Assembly: GCA_030407315.1 (NCBI GenBank)
Contig: JALQPE010000010.1
Coordinates: 24,143-88,142 of the forward strand
Length of the DNA stretch: 64,000 nt
Origin: Asparagopsis taxiformis
Taxonomy: Eukaryota; Rhodophyta; Florideophyceae; Bonnemaisoniales; Bonnemaisoniaceae
Direction of reading: 5' to 3'
Below, one piece after another: positions 11,501-23,144 of this stretch. The position numbers and the translations under genes are program-made. The notes under the pieces were generated by a model. It did no database searches. It was given only the letters and a program-made list of their open reading frames with translations, and was not told the DNA's origin. Each line of letters starts with the position of its first letter. Position 1 is the stretch's first letter.

Positions 11501-12596
11501 CGCCGACCAAAATGAAGTTGAACAGAAGACCACGGGATTCAGGGCAAGGAAGCTTTTGGACAATAAGCCAAACTTGCATAGACTCATTGAAGCTTTCGAA
11601 CACACGGTTCCTCTACTCAACCATGCTCGTCAGATGGCTGAACTTTCCTTCGAAGCAACCTACCAACAGATGAAAAGAGGACTTGAACGTTCGGGAGGTG
11701 CTGACAGGCAGTTGGATGCAATGATGGCTGCACTTGGAAACCACTGGAAGGGAAGGCTCAACCTGGCTCTTAACAATTTTTCAAATACGCCACCAACTTC
11801 TGTTCAGCGAGATATCTCGAAACGATTCCTTCTCTGGGTCTTGTTCAGACGCGACCATTGTAAATCGATGGAGGATATCCCAGCAAGCACTCTGCATGAT
11901 CTTCGGCAGGACCCACTTCTCGAACATCTCAGGAAGTCTTCTCTCCCATGCTTCTCATCTCCTTTTTCATATTACTTTTGGTCTCCTGTGCGTTCCATAT
12001 CAACCCAACAGGACTTCACGTGTGGGCACAATTCAGATACTTTACACATTTCTGGAATACTTTGCAAAGGTGCTCGACTTATTTCTATGCACCCTGCTTG
12101 CTCCACACCATTCTCTGGTACATCTAGAGAGTTTTTCAAGTGTCATGAAATAGCTTCCGGGTGTGTTGTACAAGCTTGCTACTCGAATTTGCTAAATTCT
12201 AAGATCTTACAGAAGACTTCTTCACCCTCCTTCTGGGCTATAGATAATGTCTTCAAACCGACTTCGGGACAAGAACACGTCCTACCTCATCTCTCTACGA
12301 AGGACAGATCTTCCGGCGGAATTAATCCTCTATCGTATGCAATTGTGCATTGTGTTTCGAAGAATAACTTCGATAATTCTAGTTTTACTGTGAATAGGGA
12401 TTCAGTTTCCTGGTTCCTCCCTCTTACATTCGGGGTTCGAAAGGTTGGCCTGCTGCACAACTGCACTCCGTCACTTTGCAAAGTGGAAAACAGGAGTGGA
12501 AGAGGAGGGATAACGCACGGTGGTCCTTCTTTCACAGAAGGAGGTTCGTTCTCTTTCATTACCAGAGCGGATGGTTATCCGCCAAGGACAGCGTAG
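8574..12596 (+). CDS. TNP2/Plavaka-like transposase, with short introns
   Basis: Three open segments in the same frame (8574-9782, 9855-10325, 10332-12596) read as one gene. The start is ATG 8574 with a basic N-terminus, followed by an acidic region to about residue 190. A canonical intron (donor GTAAGAGT at 10303, acceptor TTCTGCAG ending 10380, 78 nt) removes the second stop and keeps the frame. The first gap probably also holds an intron ending CTAATTTCAG at 9821, with an uncertain donor near 9753-9759. Codons at 10512-10616 encode FLDFVGFVSD then YPACSHVLDVMGHN and CPCHLC, the D-x-PA...GHN...CxxC pattern of TNP2/Plavaka/KDZ-type transposases. The last 500 bases are doubtful: a different frame at 12476-12660 (KRRDNARWSFFHRRRFV) looks more like coding, so a further intron or frameshift is likely. 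I found no convincing terminal repeats around the gene. Confidence 0.5.
10303..10380 (+). other. Predicted 78-nt GT-AG intron in the transposase gene
   Basis: Donor G|GTAAGAGT and acceptor TTCTGCAG|. The length is a multiple of three and the intron contains the only in-frame TGA (10323-10325) between two strongly coding blocks. Confidence 0.6.
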
Positions 12597-15260
12597 AAAT
12601 CTATGAAATTGTGTATTCGGTTTGGTTTGTCCTGTCAGAATGCTTTTTCTTGGATTCACCCATTCCTGTTCTACAGATACTAATTTTTGTACTTCTCCAG
12701 CCGAATATATTACTTTATTCCTTTCCGCACTCGTAAACTTGCACCTGATTGTCGCTAGACTAGTTCCTTATCCTTTTCCGACGTATTTCTTCCCCAGTCT
12801 ACCTTCAGCTTCCTTACCCATTCGTTGAACTACCGTCAACCTGAACCAGCTTCATCAGGGCGGAACATACCACGATAGAAGTAACGGAAAAATAGTTTTT
12901 TTTACGGCAGTAAAAAGTGATCTACCAAATGCATCTTCCTAGATCACTTTTTACTGCAGTAACTGATCATATGAAAAAATATTTTTTCTTAAATTTTTCT
13001 TGCTCGGCTGCTCAGCTTGCAATATACGTTTCTACTCACAAGCGACGCTTGTATGCCGTGCAGTGTGTCAGTCCATGAAGTGTCGATGAATCATCGATGA
13101 CTTGTCTATGATTTGTCAGTACCAAAAGAGCGCGCTTTCTCTGTTTCTGCAAGCGAAAACCCCGCCTCGTTGAACCTACTGTGCACCAGTATTTAGAGAT
13201 TGCGTCACGCTAAGCACCATCGTCATCGCCTGTCGCATGGAGCACATCACATACGCAGGATGGGGTCGTGGTGTGCAACCGCATCCCTACGGATGCGGTT
13301 CCGCTCCACGGCCTCATCCTACAATAAGGTTTTCCAGCCCATTTATTCTTTTATCCATTCCTCCCATTTTCTTTTTCTGTGGTTCTTCGTTGTTCTTCTG
13401 CTAACATAAGTTTCTGCCTTTCCTACTTTCTGTTTCGTCTTTCTCCAGGGCTACTGTCATTACTACGTGTTCTCCTAATCGAGCTTTTGTCATACTGTTT
13501 CTAGCACTAACCACTGTGTCATCCACTTCTTTCCATCTATGTGCTAACAGATGTTTCTGGGTTCTCTACAATCCGCTTACCCAAACTCTGGCCCCAATAT
13601 CAACGGTATGTTCTCTCGCTTCTAATCATGCTTCAAGCATTACTGAAATTACATTCCTAGCACTAACCATTGATTCGTCTATTCTTCTCCTTCCGGGTGC
13701 TGACCGAAATTTCTGGCCTCCCTCCTCTCGTTTCATGCCCATATGTATTCGTAGTTACTTTATTTAGAGCTAGTGTTTTGCCGTTTAGTATCTAACATGG
13801 TAGAATAGCGTTTGGTTCGTCCGTCCAGTGCACAGATAAATTGCATGCCATTAGACTTTTGGCCATAACCGACTATTTACCTATTCCATATCCACTACAC
13901 CATATCTAAAATCTCTCGTTCCTGCTACTGACTGCAACCTAATCTAATTTATTGTCCCTATGCATATTCGCATTGCTCCGAGATATCGTTTCAGTCAGAC
14001 CTATCCATCCTGCGGTTTCTCCGCAAAAGGGCGATGTGACGTTCATTCCATATCTTCGTTTCCACCTAGAGCGCCCACCGGTACAACCACTACATCCAGT
14101 GGAATTGAACTGTATCCATTTCAGTACTCTTAGGTGGAATCATTCCAACGTCCCCAGCAGGTGTGACAATAGAATATATTCTGTCTTTCCATAGTACTGT
14201 ACTCTGGAAACCAACCGCCCTTCGCCTTGGGCAGTACATGTCCAGTCAATGGTCCCTTTCCAAATTATGATTTGGCCAGTTCCGCCTGTCGACCTGGTCA
14301 CGCCCCATGAACAAGAAACCCACCTACTGTGGAATTATTCCAATGTATAAAATAATCATACTGTGGTAACCGTCCATTCAGCGAGTTCTGTTTCCGTCTG
14401 GTTCCAGACAACCCGCCGTCACGGTGTGCCCATTCCATTTTATAGTTTATTTCTAGGAAGAGCTGTGCCCCTTACACCACATATCGCAGTCACGGTGCAC
14501 CCCATATCTAATAATACCCATATACAGTACTGGTTCCACTCCAACCATCCGTGCCTGCGTGACTTGGCTTGTTCCAGTCTACCTACCGTCCCGCTCAAAT
14601 ATGGTCCTGGTTCTTTTCCATTCCTACGTGTCCTTCCGTATATGGTTTGGCCATCGCTTCACGGCCGCACCACATCTCCACTTGGTTCCTCCATACAGTA
14701 CAAAACAATCGCCGTGCTGGTTTCAGCCCATAATTTTTTACATTTTTTCGATGGGCCTTATCCAAACGTTGGGGACGGGGGTTCCGCTAAAATATGATGA
14801 CAAGTTCTACTGTACGATACGGTATTTTTCGTGGAAAATTCTCTATTTTTGCTTATGCTGTGGAGAGACGGTGGCTTTGTTGGTGAAAATGCTATTCACG
14901 ACCTGACAAGCAATGTGCATGTCGCTGTCAGGATCCCCAGCGCTTCGTGCCGTGACTGTGTTGGTGCCCTCTACAATGGAAGCGAGATAGCGCAAAGCGG
15001 CCAATTAATCATGGATAGGAGCGAGAAACCGTTGAAGAAGTGAGGAGTACCTCTCTTCTATTTCGCAGAGCAGGTCGTTTTCGTTAGGAGGAGGCATGAG
15101 GGAATTGCATTGTATGGAGAGGGAGAAAGAGCATAGGTGCCGTCTCCAAACCGGGTGAAGCTGGAGAACTAGTAGAAATGTTGTGGATGGTTATGGTTGG
15201 ACGTTACAGACCAAAGTCAACTAGTTTAGCAATACTCTATCCGGCATTGCTTGATTTCCA

Positions 15261-15576
15261 GATTGAGTTTTGCTCGACCAATTCCGGTATGACAAATTTT
15301 TTGACCCCCCCTGTAGATTTCACTGTAGTCTACGAATATGGTGTTAATTAAAATGTGATTGAAGTAATTGCAATTACATTTTTTTGGAGCACACTAGAAT
15401 CTCAAGATGGACTCGCAGGCGAAATAATTACTTTCCGTAATTAGTAGTTGAGATTGACCGCTCAATTTCAATTTATTCAAGTACAATGTAATTACTACCA
15501 TATTCAGAAACCAGAGCAAATTCCATGGGGGGTCAAAAAATTTGTCACACCGGAGTTGGTCGAGCAAAACTCAATC
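15261..15576. mobile_element. MITE-like element with 50-bp terminal inverted repeats
   Basis: Positions 15261-15310 and 15527-15576 are inverted copies with two mismatches over 50 bp (GATTGAGTTTTGCTCGACCA outermost, CCCCCC innermost). The 216-bp interior is AT-rich and non-coding. No clear target duplication is visible. A third, partial copy of the GAATTTTGCTCGACTAA end lies at about 15600. Confidence 0.7.
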
Positions 15577-15747
15577 CGGCCTAGTTCGTTTCCCGGGTTG
15601 AATTTTGCTCGACTAAGTCGAATACGGAAAAGTGGCCTCAGGAGGTTCAGAACGGGGAATAGCCCCTCTCAAAGTCCTCCTGGATAAGCGTGTGTCTCAA
15701 GTAAACTAGTAAGCAGTATGCTATGTTGATTTTCTACACCAAAAAGT

Positions 15748-15829
15748 AGTTCTCACTTGCAAGTGAGAACTGGTTTCTAGTGAAGTGGGTCAAAGAAAGT
15801 GCACCAGGGTGCACTATCGTTGACCCACT
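15748..15829. repeat. Two adjacent hairpins
   Basis: First, a perfect 24-bp palindrome (AGTTCTCACTTG and its complement) at 15748-15771. Then a 47-bp hairpin at 15783-15829 with outer arms AAGTGGGTCAA/TTGACCCACTT and inner arms AGTGCACC/GGTGCACT. No gene or terminator context is seen. Confidence 0.8.
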
Positions 15830-16259
15830 TGTCAATCATGTTCGAGTCTGACATTGTCATTGTCTCTGATTTGAAAAGTGACGGCTTTCGGTGCGAAGGA
15901 TTGACAAGGGTGGCAACTTTTTGTAATATCTTCGATAAGCGATCTTGTATCGGTTGTCATTTGTTCTGCAGAATCATGGAGATACCTTGTTTAGAAACTC
16001 ATATAGCTTCTTGCTGCTGGGGTGGGACATGTGTCTATGAATTCATGTCAAGTGGGCTTTGGAGAAAAAGTTCTTGAACTGTATTTTTCAAGTCATGTAT
16101 ATATGTCCGAGTTCACGCGAGAGAGGTATATTCCAACGTTCAGGGACGGATTCAAAGGATTTCTCGACGGTAACAACGTTCCATTTGTTTTTTCCCGGTG
16201 AGTCGAGGCCTATTAGAAGTGTTTTATCTTGAGGGATGATGTCAGTTTTAATGGTACTC

Positions 16260-16560
16260 GTCTGTGTTCTCGGAAATGGACGCGGACGTCCACAACCTCT
16301 AGTACACCTAGTATTACTAGGCGGACGTCCATGTTCTCCAGTATTTTCGGATGTCCGCCTAGAACCGGACGTCCATGCGGTCTAGTACGTCTAGTATTAC
16401 TAGGACGACATTCATTGTTTCTAGTACCACGGATGTCCCCCACGGGATGGACTTCCGCCATGTCTATGTCCACCTAGGACGGGCGCCGGTTCAGAAATTC
16501 AAAAATTTCGACCCCAGAAATTTCTGCCGCCGTGCTCGACATGGATGTCCGCATCCATCA
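16260..16560. repeat. Cluster of GGACGTCC and CTAGTATTACTAG palindromes
   Basis: The words GGACGTCCA or GGATGTCC occur repeatedly, separated by CTAGTATTACTAG and related words. The same CGGACGTCCAT word recurs in the satellite copies at 17.9-25.5 kb, so this block may be related to them. Confidence 0.45.
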
Positions 16561-16839
16561 CGGCGACCACTCTATTTTTCCTTGTCGGTCGACTCCAATT
16601 TCGTCTTTAATTTTTTCATCCTCTCGCTCACACCCCCTTCCTGTTGGTGCTCACCTCCCCCGTACTGTACCTCAAACACCCCCAATACCACTCTAGCACC
16701 CATTTTCAGCTACCTATCCCCCCTTCCACGGTGCACACCTCCATTCCATACCTACTTTTCTGCTCTACCGTACAGATTTCGTATAACCAGTCCTCATACT
16801 ACCTCAGAATAGGGCAAAACACCCCCTATCTCCTCGACC

Positions 16840-17590
16840 ATGCTCTCCCCCATCACCTTTGAAACGTATTGTTCTTCAATACCCTCTCTCCTCTACCTTC
16901 AACCCCTCTCCTTCGCCCTCTCCACAAACTTCCCCTGCAGCTTACTCTTCCAAAACCTCTCACTCCCCATCCCGTACCCGACCTGCTCCACCCCTCCATC
17001 CCTCAGCTGCTCCATGCCCCCACGCCATCCGCATCTTCGATACCGTATACACCACCACCACCGGCCCATGCTCCCGCTCCCCCGCCGTCTCCCCAGAAAC
17101 CTCCCCGCTCTGAAACACATATCAACCCCCCACTTCGCACCCTTCCTCCCACTCCCCTCCCTCCCCAAATACAATAACCCCCTTCTTCTCCATCACATCC
17201 CCACTCACCACAGCCAGAACAGACGCCACCCCCTCCCCCTCTTTCTCCTCACTTTCCTAAAAACCCCTCCTCTCGGCGCCTTCAACCGCACCCTCCTACG
17301 GTCCCACCTAAACACCTCCTCCGCCCTCACTACCCCAACACCCCGCAGCGTCTCCCCAATCCCCATAATATGCTTGTCGGCACTCCTCTCCGAATCACAC
17401 TCCATTCTAAACCCGCACTCCGTACATTTCCACCTCCCCCTGTACCATCCCAAGATTCCATCCCCCCACAGAACACATCTTCATACCACAGAAGAATTTT
17501 CTTCCTCTCATACCTCATCCTTAAAACCTCCATCAGCTCCATGTAAATTTCGATGAAAATATTTTCTCTACTATGCAATCTCAAACATGT
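16840..17590 (-). other. Strand-skewed block with a possible minus-strand gene
   Basis: The plus strand is almost free of G. The minus strand has frames at 17584-17330 and 17453-17205 that could be one small gene with a frameshift near 17455: MEVLRMRYERKKILLWYEDV followed by KCTECGFRMECDSERSADKH, where the Cys and His residues resemble a C2H2 finger. Beyond 17205 the frame is interrupted. Skewed composition alone can keep frames open, so I treat this as a hypothesis. Confidence 0.25.
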
Positions 17591-17839
17591 ACGAGCCTAT
17601 GACTTTCCGCTTTGTCACCCTTGAATATTGGTACTCATGTATTCATAAAATAGGGCCCCCCACATCCCTATCCCGTTCTGCAAGCTTTACAAACCACTAG
17701 ACGCATACTCCACAACTATACAACAAACACTACTCGCTATTTCAGACGACGCGGTACACAAGTAGCGTAGTCTCAACCTTCCGTGACGCCTTCCCTGATG
17801 CGTACAAGTGGGAAACACGTCTAGACGTATATCAGAAGT

Positions 17840-18890
17840 GAGTGCGGGAATTTTCGGCACAGGAGATGCTGGGCCACCAAATTGATTTTTCGGAAATTTT
17901 AGAATTTCTGGGCTGGCCAGCAATGCAATCGAGCTGGACATCCACCGGACGTCCATTTCAGGTTGGTCGTGAGAGAGTGGGGCGGGACCATGATGAAACA
18001 AGGACCAAGACCTTTCCCTGACGTGTTGAGCCTGAAATCGACCCTTCGTGAGACGCCATTTTGGCTTACAGTTGGTGCTAATAGAAGCCAGTGATAGCCC
18101 CGATCGGGGCGGTAGCCGGCTCCGGCTTACAGTTGGTGCTTACAGACGCCAGTGACAACCCCACTCGGGGCGGCGGCCGGTTCCTGGGGCCGTTGTGGCC
18201 AAATTAGACACCCTGATTTGAATTAAAATTTGGGCTATTCTCAAAAACATGCACATGTGAACATGTTTTTGAGATGGGGGTGTGCCGTACGGCACAATCG
18301 ACCGCCCAAATCGATGTTTTTTGCAAGATTTTTTGTGCCCGAAATTTTAGAATTTCTGGGCTGGCCAGCAGTGCATCTGAGCTGGACATCCACCGGACGT
18401 CCATTTCAGGTTGGTCGTGTGCTGCCTACATCCACGCATTGCAGCAACTAAGAGGCGGGACTACTAATATAAAGTGCACGGAATATGAGTAACGTGAAGT
18501 AGTAGGGAGTAAGACCATTATGAAGAAGATGCCTACCTAGCATAACTTAGAAGCCTGGAATCGACCCATCTTTCGGCGCCATTTAGCCTCACAGTTAGTG
18601 CTTACAGAAGCCAGTGATGACCCCACTCGGGGCGGCGGCTCGGTTCCTGGGGCCGTTGTGGCCAAATTAGACACCTGATTTGAATTAAAATTTGGGCTAT
18701 TCTCAAAAACATGCACATGTGAACATGTTTTTGAGATGGGGGTGTGCCGTACGGCACAATCGACCCGCCCAAATCGATGTTTTTTGCAATATTTTTTCTG
18801 CCCTGAATTGTAGAATTTCTGGGCTGGCCAGCAGTGCATCTGAGCTGGACATCCACCGGACGTCCATTTCAGGTTGATCGTGTATCGTGC
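17840..18890 (+). repeat. Satellite-like direct repeat, left block
   Basis: Unit of about 470 bp found here about 2.3 times, and again in the same orientation at 23480-24545 and 25290-25480. Each unit contains the hairpin CTCAAAAACATG ... CATGTTTTTGAG, the palindrome GTGCCGTACGGCAC, and the end CATCCACCGGACGTCCAT. The stretch 18420-18600 is repeated at 23700-23930 with small indels. Frames inside are repeat translations, not genes. Confidence 0.8.
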
Positions 18891-19150
18891 ACGTCCACAC
18901 ATTACCGGAAGCAAGTAGGCGATGAAGCACGTACAAACCCAATTGTTCTGCTATTTCTACCATAGACCATCGAGTCTAGAGATGTGAGGGAATCGTCCTG
19001 GAAATCATGCTCCAACCCACGAGGGAATGGACAATCTAGTTTGAAAGCATGGAACGGAAGTACATTATACTAGGTTCATAGATTGGAAGTGATAAAGGAG
19101 ATGATTATATTCTCGATAATTGTTTACCAAAGTAGTAGTTGTTAAGCTAT

Positions 19151-21442
19151 CTAGCCGTCGGAAAATTCTTCTTCGTCTTCGTCCTCACTATATTCAGGAT
19201 CTCCCGGCAGAATAGGCGTTATCGGCAACTGTGGAGTTGATCTGCTCAAGATGAATTTTTGACCCGGTGTGAGGGTTCTCTTCTTGGGAGCTTCTGTCGT
19301 CTTCATCCGCATGATTCCGAGTTGCCCTGTCTTCGGCCTACGATCTTTCTTGACCGGGATGGGAACAACTGTCTTGTGGCGAACATTGACAGGTGCCGGT
19401 TGACTTTGCCTGGCAGACCGGCGCGGAGCATTGGGGATTACTTCTTCTTCGAATCCCAACCGCCTGATGAAACCAAACGAAACATTGTCGGGAATCGGAT
19501 ACGACGCATTCCTGAAATACGTGTGATACCTCGTTGTCGTGTGTGACACAACTCTGTCGACATGCCCTGCCCCGGCATGTTGTACATGGCCGTGACCGAT
19601 GAAGACTGAACGTGGCGGAACGATTACCTTCTTCAGCTTCATCGTCTTGGCGTACATATCTAATTCCAGCGCTTTGGAAAAGACGTACTTGTGGGACCCT
19701 GGACACACCCAGATAGGGAATGGGTCATCTCCGTTGGCAATAACAAAGTAACCCGGAAGTTGATCTTTGCGGTCGCGAGGAGGAACAGGGAAATCATTGT
19801 GTGGGACCTGCCGAGGACACCCCTTTCCCGTTATCAAAAACCGTCCCCCAGATGCCGGCATGACAAGTTTTTCTCCCGGTAAACCGCACTCCTCCAGCCC
19901 TATCAGCCGGACAAGGATTCCCAACCACACATCCAGCAGGGCTCGCCGCGTCACAAACTTGAACCGGTCGATATGTGTCTCATCGTTCTCGGCATAGTCA
20001 ACCAGGCAGTGGCGCGTAGACGTGAAGCGAGCCCTCCCCTCATTCCGGTTCTTCTCATCTGTTTCATCGTCCCCAGTATTGACAATGGGACTCCACAGCT
20101 GCCGGTTCCCAGGGTCCTTGTGCACCTCCTCCCCCTCCCATGTTCCCAAGAAGTACCGAAACAATTCCTGGTTAGGAATTTCTTCCATGAGACCCAAGTC
20201 AAATGGGAAGTTGTCCGACGCATCGAGGTAGCTTGCATCCGCGAAATTGTGCATCACCGTATACCCTCGCTCGTTGATTTCCGTTCGGCAATTGTGGAAG
20301 TACGCCATACCAGTTCCGGCCTCATACGAATCCTTCCAGCTTGTAGACATTCGCGCAACCTGGGCGAAGTCCAGCCTCGAGGGTAGAAAAGTCGATGTAG
20401 GCTCACACATCGCCTTGGCAGCCATCTTCCACGCTGCGAAAAACATCGGATAGATGGTGTCGATCTCGAAAACAAGATGACGAGCCCGATGTTGTTCCGG
20501 AATATGCAGCCCCTCAAACACAGGGTCCATCGCCACTTGCTTCAAATACCTCACCTCTCTGCCCTCCTCATCGATTTCCACACTCTCCAATAACAACCTG
20601 AGCTCAATCGGGGGCAGACAGCCAACCCTCACCGATGCGATGACGTCCGCGGGACGCTGCGCCAGATGATGCCCTTCGGCTCGGTCTTTGACTTCGAAAT
20701 CGTCAGGAAGAGATGGCATACGGTCGTCGAACAGGAGGTCGTGTTCAGAAGGAGAGTCACGAACGATGTAACCGTCTTCATCGACTTCCACTCCTCCCGG
20801 AACAGTGAATGTAATTGTCACTTCGCGGACCCCCTTGCTTTCGACTTGGCCCTCGTCTGCACTGTTGTTTTCTTCCTCGTCCGAAACGTTATGGACAGAT
20901 TCTTGGTTGGAGGGAGTCGCACCAGCACGTTGGTTATCTTGGGGGACAATCTCAACGGCAGAATCGGGGGAACGGGCGGAGTCTTCGTCACCCTCATCAC
21001 CGGAAACAGTGGCTTGTTGTTGATCGGTGGGTTTATCAACAACGGCCTGCTCTTCTTCCCCGGCGGATTGTTGTACCACAACCGGCTCTTCTTCCTCGAG
21101 GCGTGTGCTCCCCGTCGAGCGAAGTCGCTGTGAACGGCGGCGGATGCCATGCGAAGCAGGCTCAAGTTCGACATTCCGCTGCTTCTTGTGAGTGAGTCTC
21201 ACATTGGCAGCAGAAGGGCGGCGTTTGCGTCGAGCCTTAGTCTTCTTCAACGTCGGATTGAAAAACTCTTTCAAGTTCGTTTCCAAATCCTGTAAACGCG
21301 TGGTTCTCCGTCGCATTCGAACCTCACTGCTCCGGTCGTCCCCTCTATACATTGCAATGGCATTGGTGAGATGCCATTGCAACTCCTTCGGCTGCTTAAC
21401 CGACCCAATTGCCATCTCTGTGCTCAGAAATGACTTGCGCAT
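19151..21442 (-). CDS. 2OG-Fe(II) dioxygenase-like protein, copy B, longest intact frame
   Basis: A 763-residue frame from ATG 21442. Residues 66-110 are basic (RRKRRPSAAN, RRRSQRLR), fitting nuclear or DNA targeting. Residues 115-245 are acidic and disordered. The catalytic fold occupies about 390-655: INERGYTVMHNF, GGRFLITGKG, iron motif H548-N-D550, distal histidine H622 in HVQHAGAGH, and R638 in TTTRYHTYF, sited as expected for 2-oxoglutarate binding. This order and spacing match the PhyH/AlkB/TET-JBP class of double-stranded beta-helix oxygenases; the subfamily is not certain. The C-terminus is basic, then ends in an acidic tail. The start overlaps the end of the ParB gene by 19 bases in another frame, and relatives show one continuous ParB-dioxygenase frame (copy C). 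The real product may therefore be a fusion with one frameshift here. All predicted catalytic residues are present. Confidence 0.65.
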   Translation of the reverse strand: MRKSFLSTEMAIGSVKQPKELQWHLTNAIAMYRGDDRSSEVRMRRRTTRLQDLETNLKEFFNPTLKKTKARRKRRPSAANVRLTHKKQRNVELEPASHGIRRRSQRLRSTGSTRLEEEEPVVVQQSAGEEEQAVVDKPTDQQQATVSGDEGDEDSARSPDSAVEIVPQDNQRAGATPSNQESVHNVSDEEENNSADEGQVESKGVREVTITFTVPGGVEVDEDGYIVRDSPSEHDLLFDDRMPSLPDDFEVKDRAEGHHLAQRPADVIASVRVGCLPPIELRLLLESVEIDEEGREVRYLKQVAMDPVFEGLHIPEQHRARHLVFEIDTIYPMFFAAWKMAAKAMCEPTSTFLPSRLDFAQVARMSTSWKDSYEAGTGMAYFHNCRTEINERGYTVMHNFADASYLDASDNFPFDLGLMEEIPNQELFRYFLGTWEGEEVHKDPGNRQLWSPIVNTGDDETDEKNRNEGRARFTSTRHCLVDYAENDETHIDRFKFVTRRALLDVWLGILVRLIGLEECGLPGEKLVMPASGGRFLITGKGCPRQVPHNDFPVPPRDRKDQLPGYFVIANGDDPFPIWVCPGSHKYVFSKALELDMYAKTMKLKKVIVPPRSVFIGHGHVQHAGAGHVDRVVSHTTTRYHTYFRNASYPIPDNVSFGFIRRLGFEEEVIPNAPRRSARQSQPAPVNVRHKTVVPIPVKKDRRPKTGQLGIMRMKTTEAPKKRTLTPGQKFILSRSTPQLPITPILPGDPEYSEDEDEEEFSDG

Positions 21443-23144
21443 AATACTCTTTGGGCGCCCAACGCAGCGTACAGAGAATTTGCTATTGCAGTCACGCGAC
21501 GGACGTATGTATAGAAGTCGTTCACGTCAAAGCGTCCATCCGGACGTCCACCATGAGCAGGGTTCAAGTACTCCGAAAGACCACGCAAGACGAAGACAAA
21601 GTTTTCTTCCAGCAACTCGCGCACTATCTTGTGGTCCAGGTGCGTTATCCCAATCTCGTTGCGGCGCTCGGAATTGTTCAGCTCACGCAACACGTCGTCG
21701 ATAACAGGATGCTTCAGCGTTGCTATAGCCAAACGCGTCCACCGCCGGGCCGTGTTCGTTGAATTCATCATCCCCATGAACTGCGCCTCGAACAATGTTC
21801 GGATGACATCAGACTCACGCAAGTCGCCAGCGTTTTCCACTTTATTTGCAACAGCAATCGTACGGATGAACTGCTGGATGGACGACAAGATTCGAACCAG
21901 GGAGCGCTCCGTCAGTTGCGTCCCAGTCGTATGGTTCGACTCTGCACTCTTGTGGATGATCTCATGAGGCTGAAGATCACTGTCGTCCTTGCGGCGAAGG
22001 TAGTACACATCCAGAGGCTGAGTAACCCAGCGCAAGCGGTTTGCGTCCTGTGGCAGCTTGGTTCTGTGCATACGGGTGAGGCGCGTGAAGTCATCGGCAA
22101 TGCTATGCATAGCATTGAGACGATGCAGTCCGTCGATCACGGTCACGTTCGCATTGGCATGGAATTTGCCATTCTGGAACAGACGCGTGTCGGCAGGCAG
22201 ATGCGTGTTCTGCGACCTCAGCACCGTCACAGTGATACGCGAAGAGCTCACATACCCCACAGCCAACATATTGTTGCGCAGGTCCTCCACGTGGTCTTCT
22301 TTCACATCCCGAAGGGTCACGGCCGGTTCCACTAGCTGCCTCACCAACACAGTCGCTCCTTCTCCGACGTAATCCGACGTCACAAACTTGGGCACCGTAA
22401 TTTGCGTCCCCTGCTGCTCACGAATGCTTTCCGCCACCTCCGGTTCGTCGTCCACCTCGGTTACATCCTGCGTAGTAGCCTCGGTGACGTTGGAGCGAGC
22501 AGGTGCTTCGTGCCTCCACTGGAGGCTCTAGCAGAGCGAGCAGGGTGCTTCGTACCTCCACTGGAGGGTCTTGCAGAGCGAGCAGGGCGCTTCGTGCCTC
22601 CCGAAACCGGAATGGAGCGTGCTGGATGCTTCGTACCCCCCGAACCAGTGATTTCGCCTGCTGGACCGGTACTGGGCATCCGTCCCGAGCTGGCCTGGTT
22701 CGTCGCTTCGTTGAAGTTTGACGCTGCAGCAGGGGTACGAATGTCGCTAGGGCCATCCTCCGCAGCGGGGCGCATCATCCGAGTATCCCAAGGGTAAAAC
22801 GCCGTGGCGTATGCTCCACCCATCGTCTCCGGCGGTCCCTCGGCGCCATCAAACATGTACGGGAACGGGAGGTCCTTGAACTTGTCCTTAGTCGCAATGT
22901 TTCGCACGACGATATAGTCGGCCTCGTCGGTTTCCGGCAGCTTGTGGTTGTGCAGCGTGCGCGGAAGGCCAACATCGCCACCAGCAGTGCTCACCGAAGC
23001 CGTCCCAATACGCACAGCCGCACCGTCCACGTCCGCAAACAAATTGACATCTACGCCGCGCTTGAATCCGCGCGACTCCGCTGACGCGCTCACTTGATCG
23101 CCGCAAACCGTTGAAAACAAACTGCTGAAATGCGTATCCGCCAT
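21424..23144 (-). CDS. ParB-like protein with N-terminal PY-G-EPP domain, copy B (one frameshift)
   Basis: Starts at ATG 23144 (MADTHFSSLF). Residues 30-125 form a domain (VDVNLFADVDG ... LPFPYMFDGAEGPP ... FYPWDTRMMR) that matches the C-terminus of the ParB-methyltransferase at 30823. A linker of about 39-bp repeats follows (SGGTKHPARSAR). In the last unit GGG is GG at about 22500, a 1-bp loss that moves the rest into another frame. That frame holds the ParB core: VTLRDVKEDHVEDLRNN, then VTVIDGLHRLNAMHS at nt 22145-22100, then the helical region (LTERSLVRILSSIQQF). The DGxHR motif is the ParB/sulfiredoxin-fold phosphate-binding signature. Apart from the 1-bp loss the gene looks intact. The frame ends 19 bases inside the dioxygenase gene. 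Confidence 0.65.
22500..22645 (-). repeat. About 39-bp tandem repeats in the ParB copy B linker
   Basis: Three to four imperfect copies encoding SGGTKHPARSA-like units. The copy nearest the ParB core lacks one C, which causes the frameshift. Confidence 0.7.

Larger units (their letters stand above)
12660..16840. other. Long non-coding region with hairpins and a MITE
   Basis: No convincing gene. It contains a hairpin at about 12905-12958 (GCAGTAAAAAGTGATCT against AGATCACTTTTTACTGC), a hairpin near 13278 (AACCGCATCC/GGATGCGGTT), a MITE at 15261-15576, hairpins at 15748-15771 and 15783-15829, and a cluster of GGACGTCC words at 16260-16450. Frames in 13.2-15.0 kb look like translations of simple, C/T-rich sequence and lack coding features. 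Confidence 0.5.

Noticed and set aside
13200..15050. Several plus-strand frames of 60-145 codons
   Set aside because: Compositionally biased, overlapping on different frames, no recognisable motifs, no consistent starts.
16840..17556. A 238-codon plus-strand frame
   Set aside because: It is a translation of C/T-rich DNA (P, S, L, T only) and lacks coding character.
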